Below are positions 1 to 6,848 of a stretch of 10,913 bases of DNA, piece after piece. This stretch comes from Pseudomonadota bacterium (GTDB lineage Bacteria; Pseudomonadota; Gammaproteobacteria; Burkholderiales; Sulfuriferulaceae), in NCBI GenBank assembly GCA_021794855.1, contig JAJYPZ010000017.1:1-10913 (forward strand), given 5' to 3'. Below the pieces are notes generated by a model that saw only the letters and a list, made by a program, of their open reading frames with translations, had not been told where the DNA came from and searched no databases. The translations under genes were made by a program, and so were the position numbers. Position 1 is the stretch's first letter. The number at the start of each line of letters is the position of its first letter.

Positions 1-423
1 CCGGCAGCGGGTTTTGCCGGTCCCATGGGCTCTATCGTGCTGGGCATGGTCGTTGCGCTGGTCTGTTTCTGGAGCGTTAACAGCCTGAAGAACTGGCTGG
101 GTTACGACGACACGCTGGATGCTTTCGGGGTGCACGCCGTAGGCGGTATCGTCGGCGCATTGGGTACCGGTATTCTGGTCAATCCATTGCTGGGCGGTTC
201 CGGCGTGTTCGATTACGTTGCCAATAAAATTGCCGCGTTCGATTTGACAGCGCAGATGATCAGCCAGTTATGGGCAATCGGCATCGCTGTAGTCTGGTCC
301 GGCGTAGTAAGTTTTGTGTTGTTCAAGTTGATTGATATGTTCATGGGTCTGAGAGTTTCCGAAGAAGATGAACGCGAAGGTCTGGACACCACCTCGCACG
401 GTGAGCGCGCTTACAATATGTAA
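1..423 (+). CDS. amt: Ammonium transporter (Amt/MtP family), C-terminal part; 5' end outside window
   Basis: This is the last 140 residues of an inner-membrane ammonium channel that takes up NH4+/NH3. The frame is open from base 1, so the true start lies upstream. The segment DAFGVHAVGG contains the second histidine of the Amt pore twin-His pair (codon 133-135; E. coli AmtB H318 equivalent). It is preceded by the typical GYDDTLDAFG stretch. Three hydrophobic segments follow the opening PAAGFAGP. The end is the standard cytosolic tail (GLRVSEEDEREGLD, then HGERAYNM), the part that PII proteins contact in characterised family members. The partner glnK, often next to amt, would be upstream and is not visible. 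A terminator follows at 447-474. Family assignment is secure; substrate preference is by family. Confidence 0.96.
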   Translation, partial: PAAGFAGPMGSIVLGMVVALVCFWSVNSLKNWLGYDDTLDAFGVHAVGGIVGALGTGILVNPLLGGSGVFDYVANKIAAFDLTAQMISQLWAIGIAVVWSGVVSFVLFKLIDMFMGLRVSEEDEREGLDTTSHGERAYNM

Positions 424-446
424 TCGCATCGAAAAAACGAAAGGGG

Positions 447-474
447 AAGGGCGCTCTCGCGGGCGCCCTTTTTT
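447..474 (+). terminator. Intrinsic terminator of amt, probably bidirectional
   Basis: A perfect 8-bp stem, AAGGGCGC (447-454) with GCGCCCTT (463-470), encloses an 8-nt loop and runs into six T (469-474). On the minus strand the same stem is followed by CCCCTTTCGTTTTTT, so it can also stop transcription coming from hda. A second short GC hairpin lies at 488-502 (GCGCG, AAAAG loop, CGCGC). Confidence 0.9.
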
Positions 475-521
475 ACGAATATCGAGAGCGCGAAAAGCGC
501 GCGGAAACTGTTTGCTGCGGA

Positions 522-1199
522 CTATTGCGCGTCGTTGCGGGATAGCATTTCCTTGAGTAACGGCACTGTTACCGGACGTTGCGTCTGCAGTGAATGGCGG
601 TCGAGACTTTCGATAGCACCGATCAGCGAGGGTAAATCCCGCCGCCAATGATGCATCAGATATTCCGCCACTCCGTTCTGTAATGTAAACCCGCGTTGAT
701 GGGCAATCCGTGTCAGCGCACGCAATTTGTCGGTGTCAGATAAAGGATGCACCTGATAAACCAGATTCCAGGCCAGCCGGGTAGTCAGATCTTTTCGCAG
801 CGGTAAAAGCGGCGGGGGCGCGCTTCCTGCTGTGATCAATCGTCCGTTTGTTTCTCGTATATGATTGATAAGATTGAATAGTTTTATCTGCGCGGCGGCA
901 TTCAGGCGATCTGTATTATCGATTGCGATCAGATCGAATTCGACGCAGACCGTTCCGGCAAAATCCGCTGCGTCGAAATACGCAGCACTCCGGCCGAATT
1001 TATGTGCAGCCAGCACACATGCTTTTAACAGATGGGTTTTTCCGCTGCCGACAGTTCCCCAAAGATAGACTTGGGGTTCATGAATATGCTGTTGCGCCGT
1101 AACCTGCAAAATATTTATCAGTTCGGCGTTTTCGGCAATAATGAAATTTTCAAAACTCGGAAGAGGTTCCTGCGCGATATCAAGTATAAGTTGTTGCAT
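522..1199 (-). CDS. hda: Hda, DnaA-homologous regulatory protein of replication initiation
   Basis: This 225-aa AAA+ protein is related to DnaA. In E. coli, Hda bound to ADP and the DNA-loaded beta clamp stimulates hydrolysis of DnaA-ATP (RIDA) and so prevents re-initiation. The N terminus, MQQLILDI, fits a clamp-binding peptide. Walker A is GTVGSGKT (residues 48-55), and the Walker B region is FDLIAIDN (88-95). The sensor-1 region is RLITAGS (about 120-126). DLTTRLAW (138-144) carries the box VII arginine-finger position R141. The sensor-2 region is WRRDLPSLIGAIESLD (185-200). DnaA's DNA-binding domain IV is absent, and the length is normal for Hda. The gene begins 15 bp after the DUF971 stop, and its own Shine-Dalgarno is weak, which suggests co-transcription. 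It faces amt across the shared terminator. Confidence 0.93.
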   Translation of the reverse strand: MQQLILDIAQEPLPSFENFIIAENAELINILQVTAQQHIHEPQVYLWGTVGSGKTHLLKACVLAAHKFGRSAAYFDAADFAGTVCVEFDLIAIDNTDRLNAAAQIKLFNLINHIRETNGRLITAGSAPPPLLPLRKDLTTRLAWNLVYQVHPLSDTDKLRALTRIAHQRGFTLQNGVAEYLMHHWRRDLPSLIGAIESLDRHSLQTQRPVTVPLLKEMLSRNDAQ

Positions 1200-1214
1200 C
1201 GAGCCTGTAGCTAT

Positions 1215-1592
1215 TTATAAAGGTTGCCGGGATGCTCCCGCATCGGCCAGGCGTTGCAGGTAGCGATTCCAGAGCATGTCCTGATCTTTGCCGATTTCGT
1301 ACAGATAATCCCAGGAATAGATTCCGGTGTCGTGACCGTCGGAAAACGTCGGCTGGATCGCATAATTTCCTACAGGTTCGATACCGGAAATAGTGACATC
1401 CTGTTTGCCGACCTGCAATACTTCCTGGCCGTGACCGTGGCCGCGTACTTCGGCGGAAGGCGAGTAGACGCGAAGGAATTCGTAAGGCAAACGAAACAGG
1501 CTACCGTCGTTAAAAGCGATTTCGAGCAGACGAGAGGTTTGGTGCAATTTGATTTCGGTTGGAATCGGCGTATTTTTATTTAATCCTGCCAT
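1215..1592 (-). CDS. DUF971 (gamma-butyrobetaine hydroxylase-like N-terminal domain) protein
   Basis: This is a 125-aa single-domain protein. It has PTEIKLHQTSRLLEIAF near the N terminus, then YSPSAEVRGHGHGQEV, IEPVGNYAI and SDGHDTGIYSWDYLYE, the signature order of the DUF971 family. That domain forms the N-terminal part of eukaryotic gamma-butyrobetaine hydroxylases. In bacteria it stands alone and its role is not established. His/Asp positions in the HGHG and DGHD stretches could bind a metal, but that is inference. An upstream ATG at 1625 would add 11 residues. I chose 1592 because GGAG at 1602-1599 sits 6 nt ahead, and because the protein then starts MAGLNK as in beta-proteobacterial relatives. 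It is the first gene of a pair with hda. Confidence 0.9.
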   Translation of the reverse strand: MAGLNKNTPIPTEIKLHQTSRLLEIAFNDGSLFRLPYEFLRVYSPSAEVRGHGHGQEVLQVGKQDVTISGIEPVGNYAIQPTFSDGHDTGIYSWDYLYEIGKDQDMLWNRYLQRLADAGASRQPL

Positions 1593-1625
1593 ATTAGGCT
1601 CCGGGAAAGTGCGAGAGGCAATCAT

Positions 1626-1719
1626 GCAATCGTAAACATTAGCATATTATGTGAGGAAAATCCTGATAAAAAGGAAATTTACCGATTGTTGTTCCGGAAT
1701 TATAGCGAAGCAGCGCCAA
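1626..1719 (-). promoter_or_regulatory. Spacer with candidate promoter for the DUF971-hda pair
   Basis: This AT-rich spacer lies upstream of the minus-strand DUF971-hda pair. Read on the minus strand it contains TAATAT (1649-1644) as a possible -10, about 50 nt ahead of the start codon. No convincing -35 is seen at the right distance. I see no clear terminator for the DUF1003 gene that ends at 1720, so read-through into DUF971-hda is possible. Confidence 0.28.
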
Positions 1720-2304
1720 TCAGGGCGATCCTTTTTTTACTTCGAACAATGTGCTGGAATCGTGCATGTTTTCTTCTGAGCGCCTTTCGTCCAAAGCCGA
1801 AAGTACCTGATCCGTGTCGGCAGGTTGTTGAAACGCTTCGGCCTTAGAATCATGGCGGTTCTGAACCATCGGTAAATCGCGGCGCAATTCTTCGACTAGA
1901 TTAATCAGCTTGGCTATTTTTTGCTCGCTCAACAAATTGACCTGCAATTCAAGGTTTGCTCGCTGCTCTTCGACTTTGGCGATGCGATTTTGCGATATCA
2001 GCACTATCGTCGTCGTGAGCAGCGAAGAAAGTGTGACGAGGCCTTGCAAATATACAAACGGCGGCGGGTCGAATGCGCGCCAGCCGAAACGTGGGCCGTC
2101 AATATTGAAAAAAAGCCACGAAAATATAAACAGAACCAGCAAGGCGAGAAACATCGGACGGCCGATATAATTGCTGGCTAACTCGACCGTGCGTTGCAAT
2201 GGCCCGAGTTTGCTGTCTTCTCTTTGATAAAAAGCCAGTACCTTTTCGATATTCTGGTCTATTTGCTCGGATGTTTCCGTGTTCGATCGATTTTTGGTTT
2301 CCAT
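1720..2304 (-). CDS. DUF1003 family inner-membrane protein
   Basis: This is a 194-aa protein with two predicted membrane helices, at about residues 50-67 and 84-104. They are joined by a short loop with the family-typical FDPPPF stretch. The second helix ends in ISQNR, the conserved DUF1003 motif, followed by a charged, coiled-coil-like segment (KVEEQRANLELQVN, about 110-123, continuing to about 142). The N terminus (EKVLAFYQRED) is probably cytosolic. The last 45 residues are polar and low in conservation. The family is widespread in bacteria and has no firmly assigned biochemical role. It is on the same strand as DUF971-hda but 127 bp upstream of them. The Shine-Dalgarno is poor, and no better in-frame start was found. 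Confidence 0.9.
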   Translation of the reverse strand: METKNRSNTETSEQIDQNIEKVLAFYQREDSKLGPLQRTVELASNYIGRPMFLALLVLFIFSWLFFNIDGPRFGWRAFDPPPFVYLQGLVTLSSLLTTTIVLISQNRIAKVEEQRANLELQVNLLSEQKIAKLINLVEELRRDLPMVQNRHDSKAEAFQQPADTDQVLSALDERRSEENMHDSSTLFEVKKGSP

Positions 2305-2360
2305 AATAGCGCTGCGGGGCAGGCAAAATACTGTGGTTTAAATTTCGGATTCGAACGATA

Positions 2361-2391
2361 TTTTAATCTCTCGCTTGAGAGCCGATTAAAA
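2361..2391. repeat. Imperfect hairpin upstream of the DUF1003 gene
   Basis: CTCTC (2368-2372) pairs with GAGAG (2377-2381) around a GCTT loop. The stem extends with TTTTAAT (2361-2367) against ATTAAAA (2385-2391) across a 3-nt CCG bulge. It lies 57 bp ahead of the DUF1003 start, in the divergent spacer 2305-2582. On the minus strand a possible -10 (TAAAAT, 2366-2361) falls in its left arm. It could be an operator or a 5'-leader structure. Apart from this I see nothing convincing in the spacer. Confidence 0.5.
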
Positions 2392-2582
2392 ATCAGCCTA
2401 GTGTGATTTGGTCGCGCTATCTGTCCGGTATCAAACATAAAAATTATCTGTTTTTTTGACGGGAACTTGCTCAAAATCGATGAATCCGACAAAATCCATA
2501 ATGGAAAATCGTTGCTGAGCCCGGCCATCCCCCATTCGGGCCAAGCTATCCATGTAGTCCTTAATCGAAGTAGAGCCCGAAT

Positions 2583-3059
2583 ATGCTACGTAAAATTTTG
2601 TCATTGTTTCATCCTGACCCTATCGATTTGCGGGAGCGTTTCCTCGAGCGTTTCGCAGGCAGGACGATAATTGTGCATCAAGGAGTTACTATCGGCTGGG
2701 TTAGCGAGTTGATGAAGGAAGCAGGCGGCGGGGCGCACTTTCGCGTAGACGTGCGCAAGCCCTTGGCGCAACGTCCAACGCCGATCGAGTGGGTAGTGCA
2801 TCGACATGTACTACCGCAACGGCTGCCTATGCCCTTGTTGATTAAAATCGATGGCAGAAATTTGCTGATACGGCATCTGGTCCGCAACGAAATGCCGGTA
2901 CATCCTTCCGAGATTTATTGGATGCTCGGCGAATTTCCGGATCGCATCCATATTAAGTTAACGGCGTCGGGCCAAGGATTTATAATGTCGCGAGGGATAC
3001 CTGTGAGCGATAATTTCGTGGATTTCGACGCGATATTTGCGGATTCCGCCGACATTTAG
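2583..3059 (+). CDS. Hypothetical protein, 158 aa, family not recognised
   Basis: I do not recognise this protein. It opens with a short amphipathic stretch (MLRKILSLFHPDP) and has no signal peptide or membrane helix. It is rich in Arg and His, with mixed alpha/beta character: beta-like runs at RTIIVHQGVTIGWV (27-40), LLIKIDGRNLLI (85-96) and IHIKLTASGQGFIM (122-135). The motif PSEIYWMLGEFPD (108-120) is the most family-like segment. Codon use resembles the neighbours. The Shine-Dalgarno is weak (TAGAG about 9 nt ahead). Its TAG stop (3057-3059) overlaps the stop of the convergent EAL/HDOD gene, so the two transcripts share 3' ends with no terminator between them. It is likely a real gene given its length and the clean tail-to-tail arrangement. 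Its function is unknown. Confidence 0.7.
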   Translation: MLRKILSLFHPDPIDLRERFLERFAGRTIIVHQGVTIGWVSELMKEAGGGAHFRVDVRKPLAQRPTPIEWVVHRHVLPQRLPMPLLIKIDGRNLLIRHLVRNEMPVHPSEIYWMLGEFPDRIHIKLTASGQGFIMSRGIPVSDNFVDFDAIFADSADI

Positions 3060-4510
3060 CAATTGAATTCTTCCGCCCATAACAAGGCCTTGACGTGGGC
3101 GAGATTGACAGTATCGACGCTCAGGCCGGCGGCTTGCGCCAATTCGGCGATCCGGGTTTGCGGGGCATTTTCGCAAGCGATAGCGAGCCGCAGATAGGGC
3201 GCATATTCGCCTTGATCGTCCAGGAGCGCCTGTGTCAGCTTGTCGGGTAAGTTAAGATGCGCAATGGCTTGTTCCATTGGGGTATTCAACAGCGCGTCGA
3301 GGAGGGAAAAAATTCCGGTAACGAACAGGCTGTCGCGATCTTCGGCCGACAGACTGGCAGGCGCCAGGGTTTCGGTCAGACGTGCGCGGATAAGCGAATT
3401 CTGTAACAATGTCTCGCCGCGGGCGTCGAGTTTGCCGCTGGTAAACAGCAATAACGTCAGCCAGCGATAGAATCGATTGTAGCCGAGCAATATCAGAGCC
3501 TGCGCCAGCGTATCGAGCTTGTGGCTCAAACCGTTGCCGGGCGCATTGATATAGGACAGCAATTTATACGATAACACCGCATCGCGTTTGAGCACATCTT
3601 CCAGTTCGTTGATCTCGGCATGCCTTCTTGTCATATTAAGCAATTCAAGTACTCTGGCCCGGGAATTATCGATATGCTGGGGCTGGGCGGGTTGCAGTCG
3701 GGTAAAATAATAGCCTTGAAAACCGCCGAAGGCCATCAGCCGACAGGCTGTAAAGTCGTCTTCGGAAGCGATGTTTCTGGCGATCGGGACAGCGTTTGTA
3801 TGCTGCAGCAATGCTATGAGATATTGGCCGAGCGCCAGTGCGTCATAACGGTCGGCATCGATTCTCACGTAATCGGCCAGTTTCAGCAGGACCGCCATTT
3901 GCTCGGTGGCGGGTGCTTTGTCTAGAGCGATGCGAAACCCTTCCCCGATCCGCTTCCGGCAATGATCGAGCGTCTGCCCGATATCGATAATCCTTGTAAC
4001 GTCCAGCGTAAGTACGGTTTTGGCGCAAGGCAACTGCGAAATCCAGTCACTGTTCAAGGTGACAGGAGCTACTTCGATAAAGGCAGATTTGGTGCCGAGA
4101 CTGGCCGGAATGTCCAGATCCGTTATGCTGGCAATCAGCATTTCATCGCGCATTTGCTGCAAGGTGGGCGTTTCGTCGGTATCGGGCTCGTTTCTGAGGC
4201 TGAATTCATAGGCGATAATTTGTTGCTGGGCATTCAATATCGGTTCTCTTCCGACGAATCGCCGAAGCATTTGAGGAGTGCTGGTACGTTCGCCGCAGGT
4301 ATCGATCGGTAGGGCATCGGTAATTACCTGGTCGGAAATGATATCGCTGGTATCGATCAGTACGGTAGTTTTGCTCTTTACTTCGAATGCTTCCGTAACC
4401 GTAACGGTATTTCGGTCCGTTAACGGGTGAGCAACACTCTCCGTGGCGGATGTTTTCGCTGCGTTTTTTTCCGGTCCCGCTTTTAAAAACCTGAAATATT
4501 TATCGAACAT
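3056..4510 (-). CDS. EAL-HDOD (YuxH-type) signalling protein with degenerate EAL domain
   Basis: This 484-aa cytosolic protein joins a c-di-GMP phosphodiesterase-like EAL domain (about residues 85-272) to an HDOD domain (about 282-470). About 80 variable N-terminal residues precede them. The EAL part starts FVGREPILNAQQQIIAYEFSLR and ends FGGFQGYYFTR, as in YuxH-like proteins. The catalytic signature is eroded: the EAL triad reads E102-F-S, and the DDFGTG loop reads LDKAPAT (196-202). The expected K-x-D reads R-I-D (216-218). It probably does not hydrolyse c-di-GMP and may bind it or act by protein contact. The HDOD part includes VLKRDAVLSYKLLSYINAP (306-324) and the ALILLGYNRFYRW helix (338-350). 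HDOD proteins are linked to motility, stress and virulence control. AAAGGGGGG ahead of the ATG is a strong ribosome-binding site. Confidence 0.9.
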   Translation of the reverse strand: MFDKYFRFLKAGPEKNAAKTSATESVAHPLTDRNTVTVTEAFEVKSKTTVLIDTSDIISDQVITDALPIDTCGERTSTPQMLRRFVGREPILNAQQQIIAYEFSLRNEPDTDETPTLQQMRDEMLIASITDLDIPASLGTKSAFIEVAPVTLNSDWISQLPCAKTVLTLDVTRIIDIGQTLDHCRKRIGEGFRIALDKAPATEQMAVLLKLADYVRIDADRYDALALGQYLIALLQHTNAVPIARNIASEDDFTACRLMAFGGFQGYYFTRLQPAQPQHIDNSRARVLELLNMTRRHAEINELEDVLKRDAVLSYKLLSYINAPGNGLSHKLDTLAQALILLGYNRFYRWLTLLLFTSGKLDARGETLLQNSLIRARLTETLAPASLSAEDRDSLFVTGIFSLLDALLNTPMEQAIAHLNLPDKLTQALLDDQGEYAPYLRLAIACENAPQTRIAELAQAAGLSVDTVNLAHVKALLWAEEFNC

Positions 4511-4801
4511 GCGGCCCCCCTTTATGGCTATGATACTCTGTGGATCCGAATCCGATCAGCTCTTATCCGAAATGAACCGAAGCTGCGTCATTTTCGGTTT
4601 TAAGGTCATGTTACAATTTACCGGTAAATTGTGGCAATTTGCCTATCGTTGTCGCAGCATTCGAAGGCCGGAGCGATTTTGAGCCTGCGGGCGGCAAGGC
4701 GCCGGATAAATCTGATTCCCGTATCTGCAAGCTTTCGGGAACAGTCCGTTCGTTATTATAGTTGCCCGATAAGATGAAAAAAACCAGGAAAGTTTTTACC
4801 C
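4511..4801. promoter_or_regulatory. Divergent regulatory spacer between EAL-HDOD gene and clcB
   Basis: This 291-bp region has no supported gene and must hold the promoters of both divergent genes. On the plus strand TATTAT (4754-4759) is a possible clcB -10, about 42 nt before the start, but no good -35 precedes it. On the minus strand TATCAT near 4536-4531 is a possible -10 for the EAL-HDOD gene, also without a convincing -35. The notable element is the perfect palindrome at 4613-4632, listed separately. A shorter GGCA...TGCC hairpin follows at 4634-4644. Confidence 0.45.
4613..4632. promoter_or_regulatory. Perfect 20-bp palindrome, candidate operator
   Basis: The half-site ACAATTTACC is followed immediately by its exact reverse complement GGTAAATTGT, with no spacer and no mismatch. 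It sits in the middle of the divergent spacer, 103 bp from the EAL-HDOD start and 170 bp from the clcB start. It has no T-tract, so it is not a terminator. A symmetric site of this length is typical of a dimeric regulator's binding site. The identity of any regulator is unknown. Confidence 0.55.
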
Positions 4802-6166
4802 ATGTCAGTCGGTAAATTTTTGCAAGCATTGTCGCGCATGAGATCGGTATTGCGCGGATCTCCCCATGAAGAAACGCATCGCATGCTGCTGGGGGCGGGC
4901 GTAATCGGAGTTTTGGGGGCGTTGGCTACGGTCGGATTTCGCGAGGGAATAACCCTGGTCGAAACCCTGATCAATCGTCATCCCGGCAGCCTGGTCGCCG
5001 CCGCCAAGGCGATTACCTGGTGGCAAAGACTGCTGATTCCCGTATTTGGCGGTTTATTGGCTGGCGCAGTATTGCAATTTGGCATGCGGATGCTCCATGG
5101 AAGCAATAAAACGACCGATTATATGGAAGCTATCGTCGCCGGCAATGGTCGTATCAGCGTGCCTGCCAGCCTGTTGAAAAGTTTGTCGTCGATATTTACG
5201 GTGGGCACCGGCGGTTCTATCGGACGCGAAGGCGCGATGGTGCAACTGGCTGCAATGGTCGCTTCAGCCAGTGGTCATTGGGTGCATATGTCATTGGACA
5301 AACAGCGTCTGCTGGTTGGTTGCGGAGCGGCGGCAGGGGTAGCGGCTGCTTATAACGCGCCGATAGCAGGCGCTCTGTTCGTCGGTGAAATTGTAATGGG
5401 CAGCATTGCCATGGAGAGTTTCGGTCCTCTGATTGTAGCGTCAGTCGTTTCCAATGCCACTATCCATCATTTTTTGGGTTATGCCCCCGTCTACAGGATT
5501 CCGGCTTTTCAGTTTTATTCGGACTGGGAGCTGTTTTTTTATGCGGGCCTCGGTTTTTTGTTGGGACATCTGGCACCTCCATTCATCAAGCTGCTTGAAT
5601 CCAGCCAGGCAATGTTTGCTAAATTCAATCTGCCGCTCACATTTAAACTCGGCTTGGGTGGATTGAGCGTAGGACTGATTTCCATAGTCTTTCCGCAGGT
5701 CTGGGGCAATGGTTATAGCGTAGTGAACAGTTTGCTGCATCAAAATATAGCATGGCAACTGCTTGCATGGATTCTGGTGTTCAAGATCATTGCGACTGCA
5801 GCCACTATAGGTTCGGGCGCGGTTGGCGGTGTGTTTACGCCTACCCTGTTTATAGGCGCCACTTTCGGTTCGCTTTATGGCACCCTGATCGGCAATCTGT
5901 TTCCTGCGGTGACATCACCTGCCAGCGCTTACGGAATAGTAGGCATGGGCGCATTTCTCGCAGCGACCACGCATGCCCCGCTAATGTCGATATTAATGAT
6001 ATTCGAGATGACGCTGGATTACAATATTACCCTGCCTTTGATGCTGACCTGCGTGATCGCTTATACGACCGCTCGGGTTTATCGCGGAGGTGAATCGATT
6101 TATGCCGTATCTTTGCGGCCTAAACACAGTCTGAGCGTCGATGCTGTTACGACCAAAAAGCCCTGA
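4802..6166 (+). CDS. clcB: CLC-family chloride channel/transporter, ClcB type
   Basis: This is a 454-aa multi-helix inner-membrane protein of the CLC family, carrying chloride or related anions. The family signatures are in order. GSNKTTDYMEA (100-110) stands where other CLCs have GSGIP. GTGGSIGREGA (135-145) includes the external gating glutamate E143. GCGAAAGVAAAYNAPIAGALFVGE (173-196) follows. VWGNGYS (300-306) and GSGAVGGVFTPTLFIG (337-352) hold the third anion-binding motif. HAPLMSILMIFEMT (391-404) lies near the end. TDYMEA, SIGREGAM, VWGNGYS and GGVFTPTLFIG closely match E. coli ClcB as I remember it. No CBS domains follow. The residue after E196 is Ile; CLC-ec1-type H+ antiporters have the inner proton glutamate there. 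The ATG at 4802 has only a distant AGGAAAG. An in-frame TGA at 4775 limits any longer start. Confidence 0.93.
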   Translation: MSVGKFLQALSRMRSVLRGSPHEETHRMLLGAGVIGVLGALATVGFREGITLVETLINRHPGSLVAAAKAITWWQRLLIPVFGGLLAGAVLQFGMRMLHGSNKTTDYMEAIVAGNGRISVPASLLKSLSSIFTVGTGGSIGREGAMVQLAAMVASASGHWVHMSLDKQRLLVGCGAAAGVAAAYNAPIAGALFVGEIVMGSIAMESFGPLIVASVVSNATIHHFLGYAPVYRIPAFQFYSDWELFFYAGLGFLLGHLAPPFIKLLESSQAMFAKFNLPLTFKLGLGGLSVGLISIVFPQVWGNGYSVVNSLLHQNIAWQLLAWILVFKIIATAATIGSGAVGGVFTPTLFIGATFGSLYGTLIGNLFPAVTSPASAYGIVGMGAFLAATTHAPLMSILMIFEMTLDYNITLPLMLTCVIAYTTARVYRGGESIYAVSLRPKHSLSVDAVTTKKP

Positions 6167-6432
6167 ACAGATCGCGTGCAGGTTTATATCTGGATGCTGA
6201 AAAATTTAACGGGATATTATCGGACACGATATAAAATATGCGGCGTAAACTGATCGCTCGGATTGGCTGTTTATGAGTGATTTCGCACAGACATAGCCTA
6301 TGCTCCAGTTAGACTCACACCATTCGCATGCGGCTGATACAGCGCAGGGTAATCAGGTTTGAACGGAACGGGGTCAGCGGATCGATCGTTTCCAGACAAT
6401 TTGAATATGTCATTGTCCTCAAGGAACTAATC
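6167..6432 (+). promoter_or_regulatory. Spacer with candidate promoter for the 71-aa membrane protein
   Basis: This 266-bp spacer after clcB has no clear intrinsic terminator. TTAACG (6206-6211) and TATAAA (6230-6235), 18 bp apart, form a plausible sigma-70 promoter. It would give a leader of nearly 200 nt before the start at 6433. The rest contains nothing I can support. An in-frame ATG at 6328 would extend the downstream protein with 35 charged residues but has no ribosome-binding site. Confidence 0.35.
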
Positions 6433-6648
6433 ATGAATATTACGCCTCGCTTAATCGGCACTATTGCATTTGCGGTAGCAATAGTCTTGTTTTTATTCGG
6501 CAGCGGAACTATGACGGTCGCCATGCTGGACGGAGGAATTATGTGGAATAGTGCAATGGGCGGATTTAGCTGGATGTGGATTCCGCCCATACTCATGCTG
6601 GCACTCTTTGTGTTGTTCGTGTGGGTGATATTCGAGTTAAAAGAATAG
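6433..6648 (+). CDS. Small two-helix membrane protein (paralogue A), 71 aa
   Basis: This is an unrecognised small membrane protein. Predicted helices are at about residues 8-23 and 47-67, separated by a Gly/Met-rich loop with TMTVAMLDGGIMWN and a Trp cluster (FSWMWIPP). The C terminus is short and charged (FELKE). The start at 6433 is chosen because AAGGA (6421-6425) lies 7 nt ahead, and because the protein then begins right before the first helix. The C-terminal helix, MLALFVLFVWVIF, nearly matches that of the 70-aa protein at 8508-8720. The first helix also matches there (AVAI...FLFG against AVAM...FLFG), so the two are paralogues. Both lie on the plus strand around the slipin. A role with the slipin or in the envelope is inference only. 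Confidence 0.75.
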   Translation: MNITPRLIGTIAFAVAIVLFLFGSGTMTVAMLDGGIMWNSAMGGFSWMWIPPILMLALFVLFVWVIFELKE

Positions 6649-6848
6649 CCTGCATTAGTTTTCAGGCTCGCTCTGGGCTCTATCCGAACATCGCTTACGG
6701 GCTTGCTCTTTCGCACGGTCTCATAGCGGTCGATCTATAGCCGGATAATGGCGCAGCGAGAGGCAAAAAATTTTACCATCAAACGGTTTATTCGCCTGTT
6801 CCTTTGCCTTGCGCCGTAGCGCTTGCAGAACAATCATAGACAATGGTT
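6649..6848. other. Convergent spacer, nothing supported
   Basis: This 200-bp spacer lies between the 3' ends of the 71-aa membrane protein gene (+) and the Gly/Trp-rich protein gene (-). I see no convincing intrinsic terminator in either direction, no small gene with a ribosome-binding site, and no long repeat. Confidence 0.4.

Noticed and set aside
268..648. 126-aa minus-strand open frame across amt end and hda end
   Set aside because: It crosses a strong terminator and overlaps two recognised genes. Its composition is not protein-like.
2467..2670. 67-aa plus-strand frame before the 158-aa protein
   Set aside because: It overlaps the 158-aa gene out of frame and has no ribosome-binding site or recognisable content.
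6328..6432. Longer start for the 71-aa membrane protein
   Set aside because: The added 35 residues are charged and atypical, there is no ribosome-binding site at 6328, and AAGGA is ideally placed for the ATG at 6433.
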